Origin: Inquilinus sp042743185
GTDB lineage: Bacteria; Pseudomonadota; Alphaproteobacteria; DSM-16000; Inquilinaceae
Length of the DNA: 64,000 bases
NCBI RefSeq assembly: GCF_042743185.1
Contig: NZ_JBHYMS010000004.1
Location: forward strand, 148,090 to 212,089
Direction of reading: 5' to 3'
In this document: piece by piece, positions 8,263 through 17,337 of the stretch
Numbering within the stretch: the stretch's first letter is position 1
Layout: the number at the start of each line of letters is the position of its first letter
Made by a program: the position numbers and the translations under genes
The notes under the pieces: generated by a model
The model's input: the letters and a program-made list of their open reading frames with translations, nothing else
What the model was told of the DNA's origin: nothing
Database searches by the model: none

Positions 8263-9111
8263 TCATCGCAGGCCGGTCATGGCGATGCCGCGGATGAACT
8301 GGCGCTGCGCGGCGAAGAAGGTGGCGACCAGCGGCGCGGTGACGATCAGCGCGGCGGCCATCAGGGCGCCGTAATTCGCCCCCAGCTCGCCGTCGCGGAA
8401 GAACAGGAGGCCGAGCGGCGGGGTCGCCATGTCGGTCGAGGAGACCACGATCATCGGCCAGAACAGGTCGTTCCAATGGGCGGTCGCCGAGAACACGACG
8501 AAGGCGGCGATCGCCGGCCGGGCGCTGGGGACGACCAGCCGCAGCAGGATCTCCAGCTGGGTCAGCCCGTCCAGCCGCGCCGCCTCCAGCACCGCGTCGG
8601 GATAGCCGCGGAAGTGCTGGCGCAGCAGGAAGATGGCGAAGACCGACAGCAGGAAGGGCAGCATCAGCGCGGCGTAGCTGTCGAGCAGGTGCAGCTTGGC
8701 CAAGCCGAGATACAGCGGCAGCATCGGCACCTGGACCGGGATGCACAGCGCCAGCAGGACCAGGCCGAACAGCAGGCGGCGGCCGGGGAAGCGCAGCTTG
8801 GCCAGGGCATAGGCGCAGGGGATGGCGACCAGCAGCTGCACCGCGACGATGCCGCCGACCACGACCACCCCGTTCAGCAGCAGCCGCAGCATCGGCACGG
8901 ACGTCACCGCCTGGCGGATGTTGTCGATCGCCGCCCCGGCGTCGGTCGGCAGACCGAAGGGCTCGGACAGCACATCAGCCGGCGGGCGCAGCGCGGTCAG
9001 CGCCATCCAGGCGAAGGGCAGCAGCACCATGGCGGCCGCGGCGATCAGCACCAGATGGCCGAGCAGCGGGCCCAGGGCGCGCCGGGCCGAGGCGAGGGGG
9101 AGGGCGCTCAT
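8263..9111 (-). CDS. ABC transporter permease (UgpE/MalG-like)
   Basis: A 282-residue inner-membrane permease with six hydrophobic segments. The EAA loop that contacts the ATPase is visible as YPDAVLEAARLDGLTQLEILL (about 185-205). The short N-terminal cytosolic part and C-terminal FIRGIAMTGLR fit the MalG/UgpE class. It starts at 9111 and shares ATGA with the stop of the upstream permease, so the two subunits are translationally coupled in equal amounts. Confidence 0.88.
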   Translation of the reverse strand: MSALPLASARRALGPLLGHLVLIAAAAMVLLPFAWMALTALRPPADVLSEPFGLPTDAGAAIDNIRQAVTSVPMLRLLLNGVVVVGGIVAVQLLVAIPCAYALAKLRFPGRRLLFGLVLLALCIPVQVPMLPLYLGLAKLHLLDSYAALMLPFLLSVFAIFLLRQHFRGYPDAVLEAARLDGLTQLEILLRLVVPSARPAIAAFVVFSATAHWNDLFWPMIVVSSTDMATPPLGLLFFRDGELGANYGALMAAALIVTAPLVATFFAAQRQFIRGIAMTGLR

Positions 9112-10031
9112 GAGTAGTGGATCCGGCGGTCGGCGATGGCGACCTGCAGCAGCGAGATCGCGACGATGATCGTGAGGAACACGACGGACAGGGCGGCACC
9201 CAGGCCGATGTCGAGCTGCTGGTAGGCGGTCTGGTAGATCCGGTACAGCAGCACGTCGGTCGACCCCATCGGGCCGCCGCGGGTCAGCGCCGCCACCGAG
9301 TCGAACACCTGGCAGGCGGTGATGCAGGAGGTGACGGTGACGAACAGCGCTGTCGGCGCCAGCAGCGGCCAGGTGATCCGTCCGAACCGTTCGACGCCGC
9401 GCAGGCCGTCGAGGGCGGCGGCGTCATACACGTCGCGCGGCAGCGAGGCGAGGCCGGCCAGGAACAGGATGACGTTGAAGCCGATCAGCTGCCAGGCACC
9501 GACGGCGGCGAGCGAGAAGATGGCGACCGAAGGGTTGGTCAGGAAGTCTATCCGTGCAAAGCCGAGCTGCTGCAGCCAGCCGTTGATCGGGCCGATGCGG
9601 CCATGCAGCAGGAACTGCCAGACGAACGCCATGGCGACGAAGGTGCTGGTGACCGGCAGGAAGAACACGACCTCGTAGACATGGCGCAGCCGGCGCCGCG
9701 CCTGGATCAGCAGGGCCAGACCCAGGCCGATGCCGACGGCGGCCGGCACCACCAGCCCGACATAGGTCGCGGTGTTCACCAGGGCTCGGCGGATGGCGGG
9801 GTCGCTCCACAGCCGGGCATAGTTGGCGCCGCCGACGAAGCGGGTGTCCGCCTGCCCCAGGCTGTAATCGGTCAGGCTCAGTGCCAGCACCACGGCCAGC
9901 GGCACCAGCACGATCGCCACCAGCAGCAGCGTGGCCGGCAGCGCCAGGCACCAGCCCTGCAGCGCCTCCCGCCGCGGCATGCGGCGCTTCGGCATGGTCG
10001 CTGTGGCGAGCGGATGCGCCGTGGCCGTCAT
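9108..10031 (-). CDS. ABC transporter permease (UgpA/MalF-like)
   Basis: A 307-residue permease with six transmembrane segments and the EAA loop LPRDVYDAAALDGLRGVERF (about 215-235). The first segment begins near residue 27 (WCLALPATLLLVAIVLVPLAV). It overlaps the ATPase gene by four bases upstream and the second permease by four bases downstream. It should form the heterodimeric channel of the Ugp-type importer. Confidence 0.88.
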   Translation of the reverse strand: MTATAHPLATATMPKRRMPRREALQGWCLALPATLLLVAIVLVPLAVVLALSLTDYSLGQADTRFVGGANYARLWSDPAIRRALVNTATYVGLVVPAAVGIGLGLALLIQARRRLRHVYEVVFFLPVTSTFVAMAFVWQFLLHGRIGPINGWLQQLGFARIDFLTNPSVAIFSLAAVGAWQLIGFNVILFLAGLASLPRDVYDAAALDGLRGVERFGRITWPLLAPTALFVTVTSCITACQVFDSVAALTRGGPMGSTDVLLYRIYQTAYQQLDIGLGAALSVVFLTIIVAISLLQVAIADRRIHYS

Positions 10032-11227
10032 GACGCCGCCGCCCTTCCGGCCTCGTGGCCGATCATTACAATGGCAGGAACGCGGTCGCCAGCGCCGTCG
10101 AAGACCAGTGGAGCCCCCATGGCCATGTGCAGGGCCACCTGCTCCTGTGGTGCCAACGACAGGGCATCGTGCAGCCTTGCCTGGCCGACCCGGACACTTA
10201 GGGTCAAGTTCGGTTGTGTGGCCAAAGACAGCTGTATCATGGCTTCATGGCCGAGATGCTCGACATGACGGACAGACCCAACCAGATTGTCCGGCGCTGC
10301 CGCATCCTGACCGATCCGCCGGTACTCCAAATGCTCCGGCCGAATTGCGATAACCAAATCGCTGCCGGCGCTGTTCGGAACGCGCAGCGGTTGGAACTGC
10401 CCCAGGACAATCAACCGACCGTCGGAGTCGGTCGTCGCTGGCAAAACATTTATCGCCGGTGTGCCAATAAACTTCGCGATATCGAGATGCCGCGGATCAC
10501 CATAGATCTGAGACGGCGTCCCGATTTGAGCGACCCGGCCGTTCAACATCACGGCGATGCGGTCGGCCATGGTCATCGCTTCGGTCTGGTCGTGGGTGAC
10601 GTAGAGGAACGACACCCCAAGCCGCCGCTGCAGCTCGACCAGCTCGACCCGCAGCTCGGTCCGCAGCGCCGCGTCCAGGCTCGACAGCGGCTCGTCCATC
10701 AGGAAGATCTGCGCCCGCCTTGCAATGGCGCGCCCGAGCGCGACACGCTGCTTCTGACCACCCGACAACTGGCTCGGACGACGGCCCAGCAACGATTCGA
10801 TCTGCAGCAGCCGGCCGATCTCGGCCACTTCCTGGCGGATCTTGGCCCAGGCTGTGCGCGCGCCCGGCACGAGATGGCGCGTCAACGGCAGCCGGCTAGC
10901 CAGTGACAGCCTCCGGACGGCGAGCGGCGTCGCCAAGTTCTCGAAGACGCTCATATGCGGGTACAGCGCGAAGCTCTGGAACACCATGGCGATGTCGCGC
11001 TCATGCGGCGGCAGCTTGTGGATAGGACGGCCATCCAACGCAATCGACCCAGCGTCGGGTTGGTCGAAACCGGCGATCAGGCGTAGCAGGGTGGACTTAC
11101 CGCAGCCCGAAGGCCCGACCAGGGCGACGAACTCGCCCGGCTCCAGCTCGAGATCGACACCCTGCAGGATATCGCCAGCGTCGAAGCGCTTCCTGACGTC
11201 GCGTAGCACGAGAGTCCTAGCTGTCAT
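10028..11227 (-). CDS. ABC transporter ATPase (UgpC/MalK-like)
   Basis: A 399-residue nucleotide-binding subunit. Walker A is GPSGCGKST, Q-loop VFQSFALYPH, signature LSGGQKQRVALGRAIARR, Walker B IFLMDEPLSSLDA and H-loop VTHDQTEAM. The C-terminal third is the TOBE/regulatory domain of the MalK group. An insertion of about 25 residues (SLASRLPLTRHLVPGARTAW) between the Q-loop and signature is longer than usual. The start at 11227 is set by GGAGGT just upstream; a longer open frame exists but has no ribosome-binding site. Its third-position composition looks less GC-rich than the permease genes, more like the divergent aminotransferase. Confidence 0.87.
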   Translation of the reverse strand: MTARTLVLRDVRKRFDAGDILQGVDLELEPGEFVALVGPSGCGKSTLLRLIAGFDQPDAGSIALDGRPIHKLPPHERDIAMVFQSFALYPHMSVFENLATPLAVRRLSLASRLPLTRHLVPGARTAWAKIRQEVAEIGRLLQIESLLGRRPSQLSGGQKQRVALGRAIARRAQIFLMDEPLSSLDAALRTELRVELVELQRRLGVSFLYVTHDQTEAMTMADRIAVMLNGRVAQIGTPSQIYGDPRHLDIAKFIGTPAINVLPATTDSDGRLIVLGQFQPLRVPNSAGSDLVIAIRPEHLEYRRIGQDAAAPDNLVGSVRHVEHLGHEAMIQLSLATQPNLTLSVRVGQARLHDALSLAPQEQVALHMAMGAPLVFDGAGDRVPAIVMIGHEAGRAAAS

Positions 11228-11291
11228 CCAAACCTCCGAAAGGCTGGAGAAAACACTATCGGAGTTTTGCTGCGATTTCATCACAAAAAAA

Positions 11292-11306
11292 TGGAGCGAC
11301 ACTCCA
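11292..11306. promoter_or_regulatory. Palindromic candidate operator between divergent ABC and aminotransferase operons
   Basis: TGGAGCGACACTCCA is a 15-bp palindrome with five-base arms and a five-base centre, placed 65 bases before the ATPase start and 175 bases before the aminotransferase start. A near copy, TGGAGCGACACCA, sits just after the rpiR-type gene at 13800-13812. A possible plus-strand promoter, TTGACA at 11315-11320 with CAATCT 17 bases later, lies immediately downstream. RpiR-family operators are often palindromes with GGA/TCC arms, so the local RpiR protein is the natural candidate to bind here. Confidence 0.4.
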
Positions 11307-11481
11307 ATTGCCGTTTGACACCGTCGGAATCGGGCCGCAATCTGCCTGGTACGACAGTGCTCGATGCAGTTAGAGCAGCACCTACGGCAGGGATCTGCCG
11401 GCATCGTTGCACCGATTTCCGGGTGTCATCCTTGGCCGGTCGTAACGGTCAAAAGGAGCGTCCAGGAATGTCTTCCCCGCA

Positions 11482-12885
11482 ATGACCAAGACAGGGACAC
11501 GCATCACCATGCCCGCCGTGACCAACGCCGTCGCCCGGCGTGACATCGCCTTCCACATCCACTCTCAAACCAATCCGAAGCTGTTCGAGGAGAAAGGGCC
11601 GCTCGTCGTGGCGCGTGGGGAGGGGGCCCGCATCTATGACGGCTCCGGCCAAGTCTATATCGACGCCATGGCCGGGCTCTGGTGTGCCTCGCTCGGGTTC
11701 GCCAACGAGCGTCTCGCCGCCGCCGCCACAAAGCAATATTCGCAGCTCGGCTTCTACCACACCTTTTTCCACCGAACGTCGGATGCAGTGGCGAGCCTCG
11801 CCGAGAAACTGGTGGAGTTGACCGGGATGGTCGGCGGCAAGGCATATTTTGCGACGTCGGGCTCGGAGGCGAACGAGACCATGGTCAAGCTCGCCTGGAT
11901 CTATCACACGGTCCGCGGCAAGCCTGCCAAGCGCAAGGTGATCGCCCGCGACCGAGCCTTTCACGGTTCCACTATTGCCGCCGCTTCGATGTGCGGCCTT
12001 GAGTTTATGCACCGCGAATTCGGGCTGCCGCTACCGGGTTTCCTGCACACCCTCTGCCCCTCGCCCTATCGGGGCATGTTGGCCGGCGAGGACGAGGCCG
12101 CCTTCGTCGAGCGCCTGGCGGCAGAACTCGAAGTCATGATCCTGCATGAGGGCCCGGACACCATTGCGGCGTTCATCGCCGAGCCGATCCATGCGGGCGG
12201 CGGCATCATTGTGCCGCCCGCTGGCTACTTCGCGCGCATCCGGGCCGTGCTGGCGAAATACGACATCCTGTGCCTCGACGATGAGATCGTCTGCGGCTTC
12301 GGGCGGACGGGCAATTGGTTTGGCAAGGAGACGGTCGGCATGAAGCCCGACATGATCGCCCTAGCGAAGGGATTGTCGTCGGCCCATTTCCCGATCTCGG
12401 CGGTTGTGGTGGCGCCCGCGATTTACGACGCACTCTATGAATTCAACCGACAGGGCGGCGCTTTCGGCCACGGCTTCACCAATTCCGGACATCCCGTTGG
12501 CGTCGCGGTGGCGACAGAGGCTATTCGTATCTACGAGGAGATGGGGGTTGTCGACCACGTCCGCCGCATGGGAGCGCGGCTGCGCTCGCATTTCGAGGAG
12601 ATCGGCCGGGTCTCGCCGATCGTCGGTGAGGTGCGCGGCGCCGGCCTGATGCTTGGCATCGAACTCGTAGAGGACAAGGCAACGCGCCGCGCATTCCCTC
12701 CGGAGCGCCAAGCTGGTCCCACCTTCGATCGCCTGGCTTATGAGAGCGGTCTAATCGCGCGCTGCATGGGCGACGTGCTCGGCTTCTCGCCTCCGCTAAT
12801 CGTCGACGAACGAGACGTCGATGAGATCGCGGATCGTTGTGCGGCTAGTCTCAAACGTCTAGAGATTTGCCTGTCGGCGGGCTGA
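11482..12885 (+). CDS. Class III PLP-dependent aminotransferase
   Basis: A 467-residue cytosolic omega-amino-acid:pyruvate-type aminotransferase. Visible landmarks are IDAMAGLWCASLGF, the phosphate loop FATSGSEANETMVKLAW (about 120-136), AEPIHAGGGIIVPP, the cofactor Asp in LCLDDEIVCGFGRTG and the Schiff-base Lys in IALAKGLSSAHFPISAV (about 297). The family transfers an amino group from omega-amino acids or amines such as beta-alanine, GABA or taurine to pyruvate. It faces away from the Ugp-type operon and is followed by an RpiR gene. Its codon use is less GC-rich than flanking DNA. The exact amine substrate cannot be read from sequence. Confidence 0.88.
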   Translation: MTKTGTRITMPAVTNAVARRDIAFHIHSQTNPKLFEEKGPLVVARGEGARIYDGSGQVYIDAMAGLWCASLGFANERLAAAATKQYSQLGFYHTFFHRTSDAVASLAEKLVELTGMVGGKAYFATSGSEANETMVKLAWIYHTVRGKPAKRKVIARDRAFHGSTIAAASMCGLEFMHREFGLPLPGFLHTLCPSPYRGMLAGEDEAAFVERLAAELEVMILHEGPDTIAAFIAEPIHAGGGIIVPPAGYFARIRAVLAKYDILCLDDEIVCGFGRTGNWFGKETVGMKPDMIALAKGLSSAHFPISAVVVAPAIYDALYEFNRQGGAFGHGFTNSGHPVGVAVATEAIRIYEEMGVVDHVRRMGARLRSHFEEIGRVSPIVGEVRGAGLMLGIELVEDKATRRAFPPERQAGPTFDRLAYESGLIARCMGDVLGFSPPLIVDERDVDEIADRCAASLKRLEICLSAG

Positions 12886-12928
12886 CACAAGGCTGTAGCC
12901 TGACCGACCGGCGTGGCCATCATGAGCG

Positions 12929-13795
12929 ATGAGCCACAGCGACGATGCGGAGACTCACGGCATGCTTGGCGAACGGGGTGATGTGCCAACTATTGAGGCG
13001 GAGGCGTATCCAGCGGAGTTACGGCCGCTGGCGTTCATGGAGCGGAACCTCGACAGCTTCCCGCCCGCTCTCGCCCGCGTGACAAAGTATGTACTCGAGA
13101 ATCCCGAGAAAGTCGTCCAATACACGCTGCGGGAGCTGAGCAATTTCTCGCGCGCCGGAGAGGCGAGCATCGTCCGCCTCTGCCATATCGTGGGAGCTCC
13201 AGGCTTTTCGCAGCTCAAGATCGCGGTCGCCCGCGAGCTTGCGCTGCGCGACGCTGCGGCACCTTCGCGCGACGCGGGAGATTGCGACTCTCAGGAACAG
13301 CTTGCGCATCATCTCGCCGCGTCAATCATCGATACAAACGCTGCCTTGGATGGGCGCGCGCTCGACGTCGTCGGCCGGACGCTGCAACGCTGCAACCGTA
13401 TCGATCTGTTCGGTTCGGGCGTGTCCGGCATCATCGCTGAACTGTTCTCCTATCGTCTGCTGCGGGCGGGTCTGAATGCACATTGTATCCGTGATGCGGT
13501 ACTTGCTCACGAAGTGGCTAACGGGTTGTCTAACGAGACTGCCGCAATAGCGATCTCGGAGTCCGGTGCGACCCGAGAGACCGTCGAGTTCCTTCAAGCT
13601 GCGAGGATGGCGGGGGCCTTCACAATCGCCGTCACTTGCCAGGAGCGGAGCGCGCTTGCCACCCATGCGGAGGCTGTGCTGCTGATGGCAAAGCTCAAGC
13701 GCCCGGCCTATGGCGGTCACGTGACGCCAGTGGCACGAGCGGTCTTTGTGGCCGAGGCACTGGCAGCTCGCGTTACCCAAGCCAAGCAGAACTGA
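12929..13795 (+). CDS. RpiR/MurR-family transcriptional regulator with SIS domain
   Basis: A 288-residue regulator. Residues about 35-110 form the RpiR helix-turn-helix (ARVTKYVLENPEKVVQYTL and FSRAGEASIVRLCHIVGAPG). Residues about 140-270 are a SIS phosphosugar-binding domain with RCNRIDLFGSGVSGIIAELF and AIAISESGATRETVEFL. Such proteins sense phosphorylated metabolites. It lies 43 bases after the aminotransferase and is probably cotranscribed with it. It may control both this operon and the divergent transporter through the palindrome at 11292. Ligand is unknown. Confidence 0.87.
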   Translation: MSHSDDAETHGMLGERGDVPTIEAEAYPAELRPLAFMERNLDSFPPALARVTKYVLENPEKVVQYTLRELSNFSRAGEASIVRLCHIVGAPGFSQLKIAVARELALRDAAAPSRDAGDCDSQEQLAHHLAASIIDTNAALDGRALDVVGRTLQRCNRIDLFGSGVSGIIAELFSYRLLRAGLNAHCIRDAVLAHEVANGLSNETAAIAISESGATRETVEFLQAARMAGAFTIAVTCQERSALATHAEAVLLMAKLKRPAYGGHVTPVARAVFVAEALAARVTQAKQN

Positions 13796-14053
13796 TAAGT
13801 GGAGCGACACCATGGATGAACGCAAAACTGGCTCGATTGGTCCATGAAGTTCACTGAATGCGGACTCTGTTCGGTTACGTGCCCTCCCGTCAGAGACAAC
13901 GTCCAAGTCGTCGAGGGGACATTGTCAACTTAAGCTGTCGGAGCACGAAGGGCCTGATCCGCCTCAGCCTCAGCCGGCCTGCACGATGTCTCGCTAGCCT
14001 GCGAAGGCAGCAGTGCGAAACATTCGAATCGTGCAGCGGGAGATCAGAGGGCG
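13796..14053. other. Non-coding scar between the RpiR gene and gene fragments
   Basis: About 260 bases that hold only the near-copy of the TGGAGCGACA motif (13800-13812) and ORFs of about a dozen codons. I see no gene. It marks the right edge of the less GC-rich aminotransferase cassette. Confidence 0.4.
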
Positions 14054-14768
14054 CTGGACGTTGAAGTGATCGTATGCGCGATCGACCCGGACGCGGCCGC
14101 CCGGGCCCTGCCCGGCGACACCGCCGCGGTGCTGATCACCCATCTGTTCGGCAACCCGGTGCTGGTGCCGGAGCTGCGGGAAGCGATCCGGGCCACCGGC
14201 CGGGTCCGGCTGGTCGACGACTGCGCCCAGTCGATCGCGGTCACCGCCAGCCGCGACGGCGAGGCGCCGCTGGACAGCGACGCGCTGGCCCTGTCGGGCA
14301 ACGGCGCCAAGCATCTCGGCGCCGGCGAGCTCGGCCTGCTCTGCACCACCGATCCAGGGCTGATCGACCATGTCGACCGGGTGTCGCTGACCAGCTCGGC
14401 CCGCAACGGCGAGCGCGTGTTCTCGCCGATGACCGCCGGCTACAACTACCGCCCGAACGTGTTCTCGGCCTCGGTCGCGCTCAGCCGGCTGCCGGAGCTG
14501 GACGAGCAGCTGGCCCAGCGCCGCCAGAATGCGGCCGTGCTCGGCGATCGCCTGGCCGGGCTGCCCGGGCTGCTGCCGCTGTACGATGCCGGCCGGCCGC
14601 GGAATTCCTTCCTCAACTTTCCGATGCGGATCGATCCCGCCCGGCTCGGCCTGCCGCCGGGGCCGGCCGCCCGCGACCTGATCGTCGAGCTGCTGCAGGC
14701 CGAGGGCGTGCCGGTCTGGGTCTGGCTGCGCAAGCTGAAGCCCAGGGAGGCGGCGATGCTCGCAAAAG
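14054..14768 (+). pseudogene. DegT/DnrJ/EryC1 aminotransferase fragment
   Basis: The open frame reads LDVEVIVCAIDPDAAARAL, VLITHLFGNP, RLVDDCAQSIAV, SGNGAKHLGAGELGLL (PLP-lysine region) and TAGYNYRPNVFSASVALSRL, matching the central and C-terminal parts of sugar-type DegT aminotransferases. The N-terminal approximately 100 residues with the first cofactor motifs are missing, and the frame runs out of homology near 14750 where it meets a different gene fragment. It is therefore a truncated relic, with no start signal of its own. Confidence 0.75.
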
Positions 14769-14987
14769 TGCGTCGCAGAGTGGATCCGGCCGTTCGAACC
14801 CGACTGGGTGTCAGTCCACGGCTTCCAGTGCCAACGGCCGAAGCGCTTCATGCACGGCCGAGTGATCTTCCTGGGCGACGCCGCCCATGTGGTCTCGCCC
14901 TTTGGCGTCCGCGGCGGCAAAGCCCCGCCGGTGCTCCGGCGAGGCTTTGCTCCGGCCGCCGCCGATCAGGCACAGCCGCCACCATGA
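14769..14987 (+). pseudogene. FAD-dependent aromatic monooxygenase fragment
   Basis: A 73-codon frame reads EWIRPFEPDWVSVHGFQCQ, KRFMHGRVIFLGDAAHVVSP and FGVRGG before losing similarity. GRVIFLGDAAHVVSPFG is the second FAD-binding (GD) motif of the para-hydroxybenzoate hydroxylase/MhpA family. Only about 55 residues of a roughly 500-residue enzyme remain, joined directly to the DegT fragment. It ends in Ala/Pro-rich nonsense and a TGA. Confidence 0.7.
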
Positions 14988-15074
14988 ACGGACCGGCTGA
15001 TCCAAACGCGCGATTCCGGACGCCGGATCATTCGTCCCGAATCATCCGTCCATTGTCGGTGCCCGCGATCCGGC

Positions 15075-16589
15075 TCAGAAATTCTTCCAGTCGCCGCTGG
15101 CCTCGAAGGCTGCCGCGGCTTGGTAGATGGCCGCCTCGGCATAGTCCCTGCCGACCAGCATCAGCCCGATCGGAAGGCCGCTGCCGAGGCCGCAGGGCAG
15201 GGACATCGCCGGGTGGCCGGTCACGTCGAACTGCGAGGTGTTGCCGATCATCTCGAAGGCCCGGGTGACGATCTCGGTGATCGAGGCGCCCGGCTCCGGC
15301 AGCGGCGTCGCCTTGATCGGCAGGGTCGGCATCAGCAGCAGATCGTAGTCGGCGAAGGCGGCGTCATAGGCCGCCTTGATCCGGCGCGCCTGGTTCTGCG
15401 CCTTGGCGTAGTAGCGGCCGCGGTAGTGGCTGATGAAGTACTGGCCGGTGAGCATCGAGATCTTGAGGCTCTCGGACAGGTCGTCGGCGCGCTCCCGCCA
15501 CGCCGCATGCGCGTCGATCAGGCCGACATTGTAGAGGCCCTTCCAGTTCATCCCCATGCCGTTGCCCAGCATCATCTGCCACTGCAGGCCCTCCAGCGCG
15601 ATCGGCGCCCAGATCGAGGCGGCGACGAGATGCTCCGGGATCGAGATCTCGGCGATCTCGGCGCCGAGCGACCGGAACCGCTCGGCCCCGGCCAGCACCT
15701 TCTCCTTCACATCCGCTTCCAGATTGGCGCCGGCGAAACCCTCGGCAACGACGGCGATCTTCATCCCCTTCACCCCGCGGTCGAGCTCTGCGGTGTAGGA
15801 GGTGACCCTGGGTGCGTATTGCCGCGGGTCCAGCCCGTCGGGGCCGGCCAGCACCTCCAGCAGCAGGGCGTTGTCCGCCACCGTCGCCGTCATCGGCCCG
15901 GTGTGGTCGATGGTGGATTCGATCGGCATCACGCCGGTGTAGGGCACCAGCCCGTGCGTCGGCTTCATGCCGTAGATGCCGCAGAAGGACGCGGGCATGC
16001 GGATGGAGCCGCCCTGGTCGCCGCCGATCGCCATGTCGACCGCGCCGGCCGCGACCAGCGCGCCGCTGCCGGAGGAGGAGCCGCCGGCCGAGTAGCCGCG
16101 CCGGTGCGGGTTGTGCACCGGCGCCGGCTCGGAGGTGTGGCTGCCGCCGGACAGGCAGAAATACTCGCACACCGCTTTGCCCAGGATGGTGGCGCCAGCG
16201 TCGAGCATGCGGGTGACGATGGTGGCATCGATGTTCGGGACATAGCCTTCGAGGGTCGAGGCGCCGTTCATCATCGGCACGCCGGCGAGGCAGACATTGT
16301 CCTTCAGCGCCACCGTCTTCCCGGCCAGCTTGCCGCCCGCGGCACCCTTCACCTCGCTCTTCCAGTACCAGGCGTTGAGCGGGTTCTCGGCGGGACCGGG
16401 CCGGTAGCCCGGCGTGCGGGGATAGGTCACCGCCGGCACCTCGTCCGGCAGCTCATCGACCACGTCGTAGGCGGCGAAGCTGCTGCCCATCAGCGACAGG
16501 TATTCCGCCGCCTGGTCGGCGGTCAGGTGCATGCCGAGGCCGGCCGCGATGTCGACCAGCTGCGGAACGGACGGGCGGGTGACGGCCAT
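15075..16589 (-). CDS. Amidase (amidase-signature family)
   Basis: A 504-residue cytosolic hydrolase that converts amides to acids and ammonia. The Ser-cisSer-Lys triad is visible: Lys in KTVALKDNVCLAG (about 96), Ser in YSAGGSSSGSGALVAAG (about 170) and Ser in GGDQGGSIRMPASFCGIYG (about 195). An N-terminal helical extension of about 70 residues and the motif YFCLSGGSHTSEPAPVHNP resemble enantioselective amidases of nitrile-degrading bacteria. It is the last gene after a Urt/Fmd-type transporter on the same strand (46-base gap), so it probably hydrolyses the imported short-chain or aryl amide. Confidence 0.9.
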   Translation of the reverse strand: MAVTRPSVPQLVDIAAGLGMHLTADQAAEYLSLMGSSFAAYDVVDELPDEVPAVTYPRTPGYRPGPAENPLNAWYWKSEVKGAAGGKLAGKTVALKDNVCLAGVPMMNGASTLEGYVPNIDATIVTRMLDAGATILGKAVCEYFCLSGGSHTSEPAPVHNPHRRGYSAGGSSSGSGALVAAGAVDMAIGGDQGGSIRMPASFCGIYGMKPTHGLVPYTGVMPIESTIDHTGPMTATVADNALLLEVLAGPDGLDPRQYAPRVTSYTAELDRGVKGMKIAVVAEGFAGANLEADVKEKVLAGAERFRSLGAEIAEISIPEHLVAASIWAPIALEGLQWQMMLGNGMGMNWKGLYNVGLIDAHAAWRERADDLSESLKISMLTGQYFISHYRGRYYAKAQNQARRIKAAYDAAFADYDLLLMPTLPIKATPLPEPGASITEIVTRAFEMIGNTSQFDVTGHPAMSLPCGLGSGLPIGLMLVGRDYAEAAIYQAAAAFEASGDWKNF

Positions 16590-16635
16590 TGCTGTGCTCC
16601 CCTATCGGGCGTGAGTGAAACGGTGATGCGGGTGG

Positions 16636-17337
16636 CTACGCCATGCCGACGAACTCGGCGACCAGCTCGGGGTCGCGGAACTGCCCAGGGGCCAGGCTGC
16701 CGGTGATCCGGCCCTTCTGGATGGTCAGGATCCGCTGCGACAGCGCGGCGATGAAGTCGAGATTCTGCTCGACCAGGATCAGGGTCAGGCCGCGGCGGGC
16801 CCGCAGCCCGTCCAGCGTCTCCACGATCTCCTCGATGATCGAGGGCTGGATGCCCTCGGTCGGCTCGTCGAGCAGCAGCAGCTTCGGCCGCATGCACAGG
16901 CAGCGCGCCAGGGCCAGCAGCTGCTGCTCGCCGCCGGACAGGGCGCCGCCGCGCCGGTCGAGCAGGCGCTGCAGCCGCGGGAACTCGGTCAGCACCTCGT
17001 CGATCACGGTCCGGTCCTCGCGGGCGGCGGCCATGCCCATCCGCAGGTTCTCCATGACCGACAGGTTCGGGAAGATCTCGCGCCCCTGCGGCACGAAGCC
17101 CATCCCGGCCTTGGCGCGGTCGGCGGTCGGCGCCCGGGTGATGTCGCTTCCCTCGAAGCTCACCGTCCCGGCCGTGGCGGGCAGGTAGCCCATCAGGGTG
17201 CGCATCAGCGTGGTCTTGCCCATGCCGTTGTGGCCGAGGATGCCGACCGACTCCCCGGCCTCGACCGCGAAGCTGACCCCCGCCAGGATCGGGATGCGGC
17301 CATAGCCGCCGTGCAGGCCCTGAACCCTCAGCATCAC
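16636..17337 (-). CDS. ABC transporter ATPase, UrtE/LivF type
   Basis: A 233-residue ATPase. Walker A GHNGMGKTT, Q-loop FVPQGREIFPNLSV, signature LSGGEQQLLALARCL and Walker B LLLLDEPTEGIQPSII are all present. The phrase TEGIQPSII is typical of UrtE (urea) and amide transporters rather than LivF. It starts at 17337, overlapping the stop of the UrtD-like gene by four bases, and precedes the amidase. Confidence 0.9.
   Translation of the reverse strand: MMLRVQGLHGGYGRIPILAGVSFAVEAGESVGILGHNGMGKTTLMRTLMGYLPATAGTVSFEGSDITRAPTADRAKAGMGFVPQGREIFPNLSVMENLRMGMAAAREDRTVIDEVLTEFPRLQRLLDRRGGALSGGEQQLLALARCLCMRPKLLLLDEPTEGIQPSIIEEIVETLDGLRARRGLTLILVEQNLDFIAALSQRILTIQKGRITGSLAPGQFRDPELVAEFVGMA

Noticed and set aside
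11228..11404. An N-terminal extension of the ATPase gene to 11404
   Set aside because: It would add a Cys/Arg-rich tail, cross the palindromic operator and lacks a ribosome site, whereas GGAGGT stands just before 11227.
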